The notes beneath the pieces are model-generated. The model was not told where the DNA came from. It did no database searches and worked only from the letters and a program-made list of their open reading frames with translations. The translations under genes and the position numbers were made by a program. A stretch of 20,887 nucleotides of DNA, from positions 1 to 20,887 of the forward strand of contig DATFDL010000605.1 of assembly GCA_035252155.1 (NCBI GenBank), given 5' to 3'. Source of the stretch: JAICLL01 sp035252155 (lineage in GTDB: Bacteria; Planctomycetota; Planctomycetia; Pirellulales; JAICIG01). Of this stretch, positions 14,983-20,887 are shown piece after piece; within the stretch, counting starts at the first letter, position 1, and the number at the start of each line of letters is the position of its first letter.

Positions 14983-15489
14983 ATGCGATTTACGTTGATC
15001 GATCGCATCGTCGACCTGCAGCCCGGCACGCGAATTACGGCGGTCAAAAACCTGTCGCTGGCCGAAGAATACCTGGCCGATCATTTTCCGGGTTTCCCCG
15101 TGCTGCCTGGTGTTTTCATGCTCGAAGCAATGACCCAGGCCGCGGCTTGGCTGCTGCGTGTGAGCGACGATTTCGCCCACAGCATGGTCGTGCTTAAAGA
15201 AGCTCGCAACGTGAAATACAACCAATTCGTCGAACCGGGCCAAACGCTGACCGTCACCGCCGAGGCTCTTGAAGCACCGTCGGGGCACTCAGCCGGGCAA
15301 GAGGTGCCCTTCAAGGCGGCTGGCATGGTCGGGGGCGAGCAAGCCGTGTCGGCCCGGCTGGTGTTGTCGCGCTATAACCTGGCCGACACCGATCCGTCGC
15401 GTGACCTGACCGACCAGATCATCAAGCACAAGATGCGCGAATTGTTGGCGCTGTTGCATCGGCCCCCCGTGAGCGCGAACCGCGCGTAA
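14983..15489 (+). CDS. 3-hydroxyacyl-ACP dehydratase, FabZ/FabA-like hot-dog protein (first of two)
   Basis: 168 aa. The ATG at 14983 was chosen because AGG lies 8 nt upstream and MRFTLIDRIVDL matches the family start; a longer frame from 14911 adds an unlikely leader overlapping the promoter. It has a single hot-dog domain (about 1-140). The catalytic histidine H34 lies in DHFPGFPVLPG and the acidic partner E48 in VFMLEAMTQ, as in FabZ. The reaction is dehydration of 3-hydroxyacyl-ACP to trans-2-enoyl-ACP. It is the first gene of the operon, ending 2 nt before fabG. The second dehydratase in this operon is clearly its paralogue (shared pattern R-x3-ID-x-I/F, AVKNLSLAEE/AIKNVSLAEE, DHFPG-x-PV). 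The pair may divide substrates or act as a heterodimer. Confidence 0.9.
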   Translation: MRFTLIDRIVDLQPGTRITAVKNLSLAEEYLADHFPGFPVLPGVFMLEAMTQAAAWLLRVSDDFAHSMVVLKEARNVKYNQFVEPGQTLTVTAEALEAPSGHSAGQEVPFKAAGMVGGEQAVSARLVLSRYNLADTDPSRDLTDQIIKHKMRELLALLHRPPVSANRA

Positions 15490-15491
15490 GC

Positions 15492-16244
15492 ATGCGACTC
15501 GAAGGCAAAACAGCGTTGGTGACCGGCGGCAGCCGCGGCATTGGCCGGGCCTGCGTCATGGCCTTGGCCGCCGAGGGCGCGGCCGTGGCCTTTGTCTACC
15601 ACAGCAAGCAGACCGCGGCCGAGGAGTTGGCGGCCCAGCAGCAAGCCGCCGGCCGCAATGTGCGGGCCTTGCAGGCCGATGTGCGCGACGCCGCCCGGGC
15701 CGAGCAGCTTGTCGAAACGCTGGTCGGCGAGTGGCAGAAGCTCGACATTCTGGTAAACTCGGCAGGCATCATTCGCGACGGACTGTTCGCCATGATGGCC
15801 CCCGACGAGTGGCGCGACGTGGTCGAGACCAATCTCGGCGGCACGTATAACTATTGCCGGGCGGTCGTGCGGCCCATGATGTCGGCCCGCCGCGGAACAA
15901 TTATCAATATCTCGAGCGTGGCTGCCGAGTTCGGCGCACGCGGGCAGGTAAATTACGCTGCCAGTAAGGGGGGCATCGATGGCATGACGCGGTGCCTGGC
16001 CAAGGAGCTGGCGGCGCGCAATATTCGCGTCAACGCCGTCTCGCCCGGCATGATCGAGACCGACATGAGCGAGGCGGTCCGCAACCTGGCCGGCGACCGC
16101 ATCAAGGAAATCATTCCACTCAGGCGGGTGGGCCGGCCGGAAGAGATCGCCGCCGTGGTGGCCTTTTTGGCCAGCGACGACGCCAGTTACCTAACCGGTC
16201 AGGTGCTGCGGGTCGACGGCGGGCTAAGTCTGGGCGGATACTAG
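15492..16244 (+). CDS. fabG: 3-oxoacyl-ACP reductase (SDR family)
   Basis: 250 aa, the normal size of FabG. The Rossmann fold starts with the NADP(H) motif TGGSRGIG (11-18). NSAG is at 89-92. The catalytic tetrad is present: N114, S142 (NISSVA), Y155 and K159 (YAASK). The C-terminus DGGLSLGGY is typical. It reduces 3-oxoacyl-ACP to (3R)-hydroxyacyl-ACP with NADPH, which is then the substrate of the hot-dog enzymes on either side. The ATG lies 2 nt after the preceding stop, so it is cotranscribed and probably translationally coupled. Generic short-chain dehydrogenase activity cannot be excluded by sequence alone, but position between a dehydratase and an ACP makes FabG by far the best call. 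Confidence 0.93.
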   Translation: MRLEGKTALVTGGSRGIGRACVMALAAEGAAVAFVYHSKQTAAEELAAQQQAAGRNVRALQADVRDAARAEQLVETLVGEWQKLDILVNSAGIIRDGLFAMMAPDEWRDVVETNLGGTYNYCRAVVRPMMSARRGTIINISSVAAEFGARGQVNYAASKGGIDGMTRCLAKELAARNIRVNAVSPGMIETDMSEAVRNLAGDRIKEIIPLRRVGRPEEIAAVVAFLASDDASYLTGQVLRVDGGLSLGGY

Positions 16245-16310
16245 TGTGACCGGGAGAAACATTGAGAACATTGGCGATTTAGAATATTAGGTTCGCAGGA
16301 GACCGTTACG

Positions 16311-16703
16311 ATGCCGAGCAAGCAAGAGATTTTCGAGAAGATCCGCACCTGCCTCGTCGAGGCGCTGGGGGTCGACGAAGACGAGGTTACGCCCGAAGCC
16401 ACCTTGGTGGGCGACCTGGGAGCCGAGTCGATCGACTTTTTAGATATCGTGTTCCGCCTCGAGAAGTCGTTCAACATCAAGGTGCCCCGCGGCGAGCTGT
16501 TTCCTGAAGACATTTTGACCAACAGCGAATACGTGCGCGACGGCAAGGTCACGCCCGACGGTTTGAAGCAGTTGCGCGAGCGGATGCCTTTCGCCGATCT
16601 GGACGCATTTTCGGCGAATCCCAACGTCAAGGACTTTGGCAACCTGCTGACCGTGCAAGACATGGTCCGCTACGTCGAGAGCAAAGTCGGGGTCGCCGCC
16701 TGA
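16311..16703 (+). CDS. Acyl carrier protein with C-terminal extension
   Basis: 130 aa. The ATG at 16311 follows AGGAG (about 11 nt upstream). Residues 1-62 are a standard carrier: helix I IFEKIRTCLVEALGVDEDEV, loop, then GDLGAES with the phosphopantetheine-accepting S40, then IDFLDIVFRLEKSFNIKVP. Instead of stopping near 80 residues it continues with a segment YVRDGKVTPDGLKQLRERMPFADLD (about 73-98) and ends with a normal helix IV (LLTVQDMVRYVESKV). The insertion lies between helix II and the last helix. I recognise this longer form from planctomycetes, as family knowledge only. It tethers the growing chain for the neighbouring FabG, FabF and dehydratases. The stop overlaps the next start by 1 nt (TGATG), so the two are tightly coupled. 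Confidence 0.93.
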   Translation: MPSKQEIFEKIRTCLVEALGVDEDEVTPEATLVGDLGAESIDFLDIVFRLEKSFNIKVPRGELFPEDILTNSEYVRDGKVTPDGLKQLRERMPFADLDAFSANPNVKDFGNLLTVQDMVRYVESKVGVAA

Positions 16704-17350
16704 TGCGTTGGATTTGGATCGACAAATTCATCGAGTTCGAAAGCGGTAAGCAGGCGACGGCCATCAAGAACGTCAGCCTGGCCGAGGAACATCTGCACGA
16801 CCACTTTCCCGGCTATCCGGTGATGCCGGCCAGCTTGATCCTCGAAGGGTTGGCCCAGACCGGCGGGCTGCTGGTGGGCGAGCACAGCCGCTTTGAAGAA
16901 AAGGTGATTTTGGCCAAGGTCTCGAAGGTGGTGTTTCATTTTTTGGCCGTGCCTGGCGACACGCTGCGATACACCGCGGTGATCGGCTCGATCACCGAAG
17001 GCGGCGCGCGGGTATCGGCTACCAGCCATGTGGGCGACCGCCTGCAAGGCGAGGCCGAAATCATGTTCGCCCATCTCGACGATACAGGCCGGGCAAAGAC
17101 ATTGTTCGAACCCAAAAACTTTGTATTCACGATGAAGCTGCTCGGCGTGTTCGACGTGGGCCGGGCCAGCGACGGCGGAAAACTGATCGAACCGCCGGGG
17201 CTGGCGGCGCTGCGAGCCGAAGCCGGACTCGAGAGGGTTCAGGGTTCAGGGTTCAGGGTTCAGGACGCGCAAGCGGAGCAGAGGGTTCAGGGTTCAGGGT
17301 TCAGGGTTCAGGACGCGCAAGCGTCAACGACCGACCCCCCGAGGTCTTGA
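16703..17350 (+). CDS. Second FabZ-like hot-dog dehydratase, C-terminus extended by DNA repeats
   Basis: 215 aa. A hot-dog domain spans about 1-145, with H34 in DHFPGYPVMPA and E48 in LILEGLAQ. It is therefore a potentially active 3-hydroxyacyl-ACP dehydratase, paralogous to the one at 14983. The PG of the usual PVxPG is replaced by PA. After about residue 175 the coding sequence enters two tandem 48-bp repeats (17232-17323) rich in the heptamer GGGTTCA. These are translated as RVQGSGFRVQDAQAEQ followed by RVQGSGFRVQDAQAS, and the frame stops at 17350. The last 40 residues are therefore not conserved domain but translated intergenic repeat. The original stop was probably near 17230. The start overlaps the ACP stop by 1 nt. 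Confidence 0.88.
   Translation: MRWIWIDKFIEFESGKQATAIKNVSLAEEHLHDHFPGYPVMPASLILEGLAQTGGLLVGEHSRFEEKVILAKVSKVVFHFLAVPGDTLRYTAVIGSITEGGARVSATSHVGDRLQGEAEIMFAHLDDTGRAKTLFEPKNFVFTMKLLGVFDVGRASDGGKLIEPPGLAALRAEAGLERVQGSGFRVQDAQAEQRVQGSGFRVQDAQASTTDPPRS
17232..17323. repeat. Tandem 48-bp repeat built on GGGTTCA heptamers
   Basis: Two units start at 17232 and 17280. Each holds four overlapping GGGTTCA-type heptamers and then ACGCGCAAGCG; identity is complete over the first 44 bp. The unit length of 48 bp keeps the reading frame of the dehydratase. A reverse-complement set of the same heptamer (TGAACCC) lies at about 17437-17507. Confidence 0.9.
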
Positions 17351-17436
17351 ACCCCGCGTTTATGTGGCGCCCCACAAGCGACGACGCATACACTACGAGG
17401 CTTCCATGATGCACAAGCGAGAACGCATGCACGAAA

Positions 17437-17507
17437 ATGCTGAACCCTGAACCCTGAAGCCTCCCGCGAACCCTGAAGCCTCACCTCGACCCTCAACCCT
17501 GAACGCT
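17437..17507. repeat. Inverted TGAACCC repeats before fabF
   Basis: Degenerate copies of the complement of GGGTTCA (CTGAACCCTGAACCCTGAAG and further CCCTGAA units) run up to 3 nt before the fabF ATG. They can pair with the tandem array at 17232-17323 in one transcript. The 17351-17436 interval between them shows nothing identifiable. Confidence 0.8.
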
Positions 17508-17510
17508 AAT

Positions 17511-18791
17511 ATGCGACGTCGCGTGGTAGTTACCGGAATGGGATGCGTGACCCCGCTGGGTCACGACGTCGAAACGCTCTGGAAGCGGCTCCTGGGCGGC
17601 GAGTCGGGCATCGGCCGCACCACACTGTTTGACGCCAGCAATTTTCCCACCCAGATTTCGGCGGAAGTCCGCGACTGGGATGTGTCGAAGGTCGGTGAAG
17701 ATCCCGAAAAGTGGAAGTATCGCGGGCGGCATACGCGGTTTGCCGTGGGCGCTGCCAAACAGGCCGTGGCAGATGCCGGGCTGTCTGACGCCCGGCTCGA
17801 TCCCACCCGCTTCGGCGTCTATTTGGGTTGCGGCGAAGGCCAGCAAGACTTCGACCGCTTCACCCAGATGATGATCGCCGCGCTCGACGGCGACCAGCTC
17901 AACATCGCCAAGTTTACCAAGATCGGCATGGAGATTCTCCATCCGCTCTCCGAGCTGGAGCAAGAGCCGAACATGCCCGCCGGGCACTTGGCCAGTCTCT
18001 TCAACGCCCAGGGACCAAACGTCAATTGCCTCACCGCCTGCGCGGCCAGCAGTCAGGCGGTGGGCGAGGCGGTCGAGATGATCCGCCGCGGCGACGCCGA
18101 CGTGATGCTCTCGGGCGGAACGCATAGCATGATCCACCCCTTCGGCGTCACCGGCTTCAACTTGCTCACGGCCCTATCGACGCACAACGAAGAACCGACC
18201 AAGGCCTCGCGCCCGTTCGACAAGAATCGCGACGGTTTTGTGCTAGGCGAGGGTTCGGGCATGCTCGTCCTGGAAGATCTCGAGTTTGCGAAAGCTCGTG
18301 GCGCGCAGATCTACGGCGAAGTGACCGGCTTTGGCTCGACCGCCGACGCCTTCCGCATCACCGACACGCATCCGGAGGGCCGCGGGGCCGCCAGTTGCCT
18401 GCGAATGGCGATGGCCGACGCGGGCGTGAATGTGGACGACGTCGATTACATCAACGCCCACGGCACCAGCACCGACGTGAACGACCGCGTCGAGACGTTG
18501 GCCATCAAGCGGGTGTTTGGCGAACGGGCCTATCGCATACCCGTCTCGAGCACCAAGAGCATGATGGGGCATCTGATCGCGGCGGCGGGCGCCACGGAGC
18601 TGATCGTGTGTCTATTGGCGATTCGCGAAAATGTATTGCCGCCGACGATCAACTACGAAACGCCCGACCCCGATTGCGATCTCGATTACGTGCCCAACAC
18701 GGCGCGCGAAGCGAAGTGCGACACCGCCGTGAGCAACAGTTTTGGCTTTGGCGGGCAGAATATTACGCTGGTGGCGTCGCGATTCAAGTAG
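17511..18791 (+). CDS. fabF: 3-oxoacyl-ACP synthase II-type condensing enzyme
   Basis: 426 aa, starting MRRRVVVTGMGCVTPLG as FabF proteins do. No Shine-Dalgarno sequence precedes the ATG; the leader is TGAACCC repeat. The elongating ketosynthase triad is complete: C177 in CLTACAASSQ, H317 in NAHGTST and H354 in SMMGHLIAAAG, with the lysine K349 of the TKSMMGH motif. The gate-region motif GFVLGEGSG and the C-terminal NSFGFGGQN are also present. About 20-30 additional residues near 110-155 (after GCGEGQQDFD) lengthen the region before the active-site strand compared with the E. coli enzyme; this could shape the acyl pocket. It condenses acyl-enzyme with malonyl-ACP, releasing CO2. It closes the operon. 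Its TAG stop is in the first bases of a GTAGGTCAGG hairpin repeat. Confidence 0.93.
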   Translation: MRRRVVVTGMGCVTPLGHDVETLWKRLLGGESGIGRTTLFDASNFPTQISAEVRDWDVSKVGEDPEKWKYRGRHTRFAVGAAKQAVADAGLSDARLDPTRFGVYLGCGEGQQDFDRFTQMMIAALDGDQLNIAKFTKIGMEILHPLSELEQEPNMPAGHLASLFNAQGPNVNCLTACAASSQAVGEAVEMIRRGDADVMLSGGTHSMIHPFGVTGFNLLTALSTHNEEPTKASRPFDKNRDGFVLGEGSGMLVLEDLEFAKARGAQIYGEVTGFGSTADAFRITDTHPEGRGAASCLRMAMADAGVNVDDVDYINAHGTSTDVNDRVETLAIKRVFGERAYRIPVSSTKSMMGHLIAAAGATELIVCLLAIRENVLPPTINYETPDPDCDLDYVPNTAREAKCDTAVSNSFGFGGQNITLVASRFK

Positions 18792-18811
18792 GTCAGGCTT
18801 TCCAGCCTGAC
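18788..18811. repeat. GTAGGTCAGG hairpin repeat, copy 4
   Basis: GTAG then GTCAGGCTTTCCAGCCTGAC, identical to the copy at 2447-2470. The fabF TAG (18789-18791) lies in its first four bases. It could act as the transcript-end hairpin of the fab operon, though no T-run follows. Confidence 0.85.
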
Positions 18812-18863
18812 GGAATGTCGCGCTGCGTCTTGTTAGCGCACGGGTTGCGGGATGGAATGACGC

Positions 18864-19046
18864 GCGAGGGTGCCATGGCATCCGTCGCAGCGCGAGTGAG
18901 TCGCCCTACGCGCAGGCGCGGTTCGCTGCGACGGACGCCGTGCCGATCTGCTCGTCGCCCGACATCACACGGCGTCCGCCGCGGCGATATGAGCCGCACG
19001 TCGGGTCAGACCAACCGCGCTGCGGCGGATGCCGTGGCACCCATGG
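18864..19046. repeat. About 180-bp palindromic element, simple copy of the 11798-12127 family
   Basis: The left end GCGAGGGTGCCATGGCATCC (18864-18883) and right end GGATGCCGTGGCACCC (19027-19042) pair with one mismatch. The inner arms CGGACGCCGTGC and ACGGCGTCCGCCG correspond to those near 12012-12061. It lacks the 143-bp nested block present in the other copy. Together with the preceding hairpin it accounts for most of the gene-free 18792-19098. Confidence 0.85.
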
Positions 19047-19098
19047 AGGATGTCCGGCGACCCTCGTAACGCAATACGTTTAGGCACCACTTTGAGAC

Positions 19099-19737
19099 AT
19101 GCTTCGCCGACTTTTAGTGCTTGCGACGGTTGCCGCAGCTACGCTCGCGCTGGCCGCCGGCGTTTGGTGGTTCAGGGGCGGTGGCGCCGTTGGAACTCAA
19201 CTGGCAGCCTATCGAATCGGTCAGGCGGCGGATTACAGAAAGGCGGCCCGCGAAATCGCCCAGCTCGAGCGCCAGTCCGACCGCGACCGGGTGTTACGCG
19301 AGTTGGCCGCCGGTTGGGGCACAGGCAATTCGCGGTTCGACTATTATCTGGCGCGTCGCGTATCCGATCCGCAAGCCGGCGAGGCGTTGCGGCGAGCGTT
19401 CTCACTCGAACTTTCCTGGCGACCGCAACTCTTGCCCCGCTGGGCGCATTACTGGAGCTGGCGCGTCAAGCAGCCGCCCGCCGACGAGATCGGCTCGATC
19501 TCCGAATATCTCGATACCTTGGCGACGGCCGAACCTCCTCGCCGCCTGACCTGGCGCGAGGTGCTCAACCTGCAGGCCGTGTTCACCCTGACCGATCGAA
19601 CAGAGCTGGCCAAACGGCTCGCCCCCGACAACTGGCTCGGCAGGTATCGAGATTGGTCCGCAGGGGAGACTAAAAAGGTAGAAGTCGAGCGCCCCGATGC
19701 TCCGTTTCCTGATTGGAAGGGTGGGTTGTCTAAATAA
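19099..19737 (+). CDS. Membrane-anchored hypothetical protein
   Basis: 212 aa. The N-terminus MLRRLLVLATVAAATLALAA then GVWWF is a signal anchor or uncleaved signal peptide (residues about 4-25). The remainder is a soluble, Arg-rich, mostly helical domain with many aromatic residues (RWAHYWSWRVK, NWLGRYRDWS). It has no cysteines and no recognisable catalytic motif. The helices at about 32-75 (YRIGQAADYRKAAREIAQLERQ) could be TPR-like, but I cannot place them in a family. The start has only a weak purine-rich stretch upstream. It sits right after a palindromic element and converges with the toxin-antitoxin pair, 15 nt apart, so it is probably its own transcription unit. The function is unknown. 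Confidence 0.7.
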   Translation: MLRRLLVLATVAAATLALAAGVWWFRGGGAVGTQLAAYRIGQAADYRKAAREIAQLERQSDRDRVLRELAAGWGTGNSRFDYYLARRVSDPQAGEALRRAFSLELSWRPQLLPRWAHYWSWRVKQPPADEIGSISEYLDTLATAEPPRRLTWREVLNLQAVFTLTDRTELAKRLAPDNWLGRYRDWSAGETKKVEVERPDAPFPDWKGGLSK

Positions 19738-19752
19738 ATAATCGATGCGACT

Positions 19753-20088
19753 TCAAGATCTTGTAGCGGCGGCCTTGGCAACTGCCCGATCGATCTTCTT
19801 GATCTCCGCGGCAGTCGCGGAGCGCTTAGCTTGTTCGATCCTTCGGAGCGTATCTGCTGAAAGCCCCGCCAAGCTCGCCAGCTCCGCCTGGCTCAGGGAT
19901 TGAGCACGCCGCTGGCGAATGATTTTGCGCGCAAGAATAACGCGCATCGCTTCGCGCGCGGGGTAGTTTCCACGCGCATTTACGGGCGGCATTTCGGGCT
20001 CAGCCGCGTCGCCGGCCAGACGCAGATATTCAGCTTCGGGTAGGATGACAAAGCGCTCGCCGGCGAGTGTCAGTGTTTGCACTCCCAT
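19753..20088 (-). CDS. Xre-family HTH antitoxin
   Basis: 111-112 aa from the ATG at 20088, chosen because GGGGA lies 5 nt upstream and it follows the toxin stop by 1 nt; an ATG at 20100 would overlap the toxin gene. The N-terminal part (MGVQTLTLAGERFVILPEAEYLRL) resembles the short toxin-neutralising region of antitoxins associated with RelE-like toxins. Residues about 58-105 form a lambda-repressor-type helix-turn-helix (QSLSQAELASLAGLSADTLRRIEQAKRS). It should bind and neutralise the toxin encoded just upstream and repress the shared promoter in the 20375-20460 gap. The order toxin then antitoxin is that of HigBA-type modules. Confidence 0.87.
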   Translation of the reverse strand: MGVQTLTLAGERFVILPEAEYLRLAGDAAEPEMPPVNARGNYPAREAMRVILARKIIRQRRAQSLSQAELASLAGLSADTLRRIEQAKRSATAAEIKKIDRAVAKAAATRS

Positions 20089-20089
20089 G

Positions 20090-20374
20090 TTAGTCCCCAT
20101 AAAAACCATCGCGGTGTCCGACTTTCTCGACGATAACTTCGTCCTCGTTGGACTTTTCGGCTTTTTCCGCCGCGCGCTCGACACGGAACTGCAGGCGATA
20201 ATCTCCGGTTCGGAGCCGATAATGCCCTGTCAACGCTCCAGTTAGTCGCTTGACGCCACTGACCTCGGGCCATTTTTCGAGTCGCTCGATCAGCGCGTCA
20301 ATACGCGGATGAATCGCATTTGGCAACTCAGCAATCTGCAAGGCCGCCGCAGGCGATATCGTGACAACGGCCAT
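20090..20374 (-). CDS. RelE/ParE-superfamily toxin
   Basis: 94 aa from the ATG at 20374; a TTG two codons upstream is possible. The protein shows the RelE-like layout: an N-terminal strand, two helices (about HPRIDALIERLEKWPEV), then the beta-sheet core with VKRLTGALTGHYRLRTGDYRLQF, the family signature around the YRLRxGDYR motif, and a C-terminal strand with VEKVGHRDGFYGD, where H and R near the end fit the RNase active surface. RelE toxins cleave mRNA, mostly in the ribosome. The gene overlaps nothing but leaves only 1 nt before the antitoxin, so both are cotranscribed. A ParE-like gyrase-poisoning activity cannot be excluded on sequence alone. Confidence 0.87.
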   Translation of the reverse strand: MAVVTISPAAALQIAELPNAIHPRIDALIERLEKWPEVSGVKRLTGALTGHYRLRTGDYRLQFRVERAAEKAEKSNEDEVIVEKVGHRDGFYGD

Positions 20375-20447
20375 AACCAAGTATCCCGTGAATTGGCTCA
20401 GCCGTCAATGAACCGTAAGCTCCGGGTCGATCTTAGCAGCGTTGTGA

Positions 20448-20505
20448 AATCACAAAATCAAAACGAGACGCCGGCCGCTGTTTCACCCCCCGCGGCCGGC
20501 GCCTC
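20448..20505 (-). terminator. Intrinsic terminator after the Cys-rich lipoprotein gene
   Basis: The arms CGCCGGCCGC (20469-20478) and GCGGCCGGCG (20492-20501) give a perfect 10-bp GC stem with a 13-nt loop. It is followed on the minus strand by GTTTTGATTTTGTG, a T-rich tract. It lies 33 nt after the stop of the gene at 20538-20876, in that gene's direction. Confidence 0.8.
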
Positions 20506-20537
20506 GCATGAATGGTTGATCTCACGCAATCCCCAGG

Positions 20538-20876
20538 CTACGGGCCGATGCCGCGCGGCTCGGGCGCTAAGAAGTCGCGCGGACCGCGATTGGTGTAGTA
20601 CGGATACGTGATCTGCGCCGCTGGCGGCCCGCCTCCGTAGGGCCCCATCGCGCCATCGGCCGCGGCGCCGTGGTGCTTTTTGAACCAGCCTCCGCATTTG
20701 TGGAACCAACCACAGGACTGACCACACTTTGGGCAGCGCTTGGAATGCAACAAGCCGCAGTTCTTGAACAGTCCGTTGTGGCACGGGTCGCCGTGGCCGC
20801 AACGGCCGTTCCAACAGCAGCCGCTGCTCAGTCCGGTTGCCGCCAGCAGCAACGCCGCAAACAAGGCGCGCTTCAT
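20538..20876 (-). CDS. Small Cys/His-rich exported protein, possible lipoprotein
   Basis: 112 aa; the ATG at 20876 is close to the right edge, so its promoter is outside the window. Residues 1-19 form a signal peptide ending LSSGC, so C20 could be lipidated, although the -3 residue is Ser and not the usual Leu. The segment 20-69 is dense in Cys and His: CCWNGRCGHGDPCHNGL, then CPKCGQSCGWFHKC, then KKHHG. The pattern suggests metal binding or a disulfide-stabilised knot. The tail (about 70-112) is Gly/Pro/Ala/Tyr-rich and probably disordered. I do not recognise a named family, though short exported Cys-rich proteins of this type are common in planctomycetes (family knowledge, not searched). 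It is monocistronic, with its own terminator. Confidence 0.78.
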   Translation of the reverse strand: MKRALFAALLLAATGLSSGCCWNGRCGHGDPCHNGLFKNCGLLHSKRCPKCGQSCGWFHKCGGWFKKHHGAAADGAMGPYGGGPPAAQITYPYYTNRGPRDFLAPEPRGIGP

Positions 20877-20887
20877 CGTTCGGGTTC

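Noticed and set aside
17232..17323. GGGTTCA array as a CRISPR or telomere-like structure
   Set aside because: The units are directly adjacent, without spacers, and lie inside a gene in a chromosomal context; a simple tandem heptamer array explains it.

Overview
The window looks like a chromosomal segment of a GC-rich planctomycete, most likely of the Pirellulales/Pirellula type. This is judged from gene content, not from any search. It carries a haem-binding WD40 protein next to a DUF1549/DUF1553 cytochrome-like giant, a DUF1080 secreted protein, an ECF sigma factor coupled to a membrane protein with STN and VWA domains, a small membrane protein beginning with the F-x-F-x-LRRLF signature, and many intergenic palindromes. 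No rRNA, tRNA, CRISPR array or transposase gene was seen.

Layout. Positions 1-6000 are read on the minus strand: a partial membrane STN/VWA protein (runs off the left edge) overlapping its ECF sigma factor by 4 nt, a secreted TPR protein with an acidic tail, a DUF1080 secreted protein, a PilZ-domain protein, and a membrane protein made of rearranged acyl-carrier-like pieces. Positions 6100-13750 are read on the plus strand: a 91-aa membrane protein, a c-type-cytochrome/WD40 protein, a 1104-aa DUF1549/DUF1553 protein, and a GT39-like membrane glycosyltransferase. A sugar epimerase/isomerase-type TIM barrel (13926-14765) is read on the minus strand, back to back with a plus-strand lipid operon (14983-18791): hot-dog dehydratase, FabG, acyl carrier protein, second hot-dog dehydratase, FabF. 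The right end holds a membrane-anchored hypothetical protein, a RelE-like toxin/Xre antitoxin pair (minus) and a Cys/His-rich lipoprotein candidate (minus) with a clear intrinsic terminator.

How the genes work together. The five-gene fab cluster can carry out condensation, ketoreduction and dehydration on its own ACP, but it lacks an enoyl reductase, FabD and FabH, so it probably supplies a specialised acyl chain using the housekeeping partners. The sigma/VWA pair reads as a membrane-signalled regulatory module. The WD40-cytochrome and DUF1549/1553 genes form the usual planctomycetal exported pair.

The most unusual material is of two kinds. First, the 248-aa protein at 5243-5989 has termini that match the two halves of one ACP, abutting exactly at the phosphopantetheine serine, which is replaced by Gly. 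Second, almost every intergenic gap is filled with palindromic or nested inverted-repeat elements from at least five families. Some of these supply stop codons or extend a protein (FabF, the WD40 protein and the second dehydratase).
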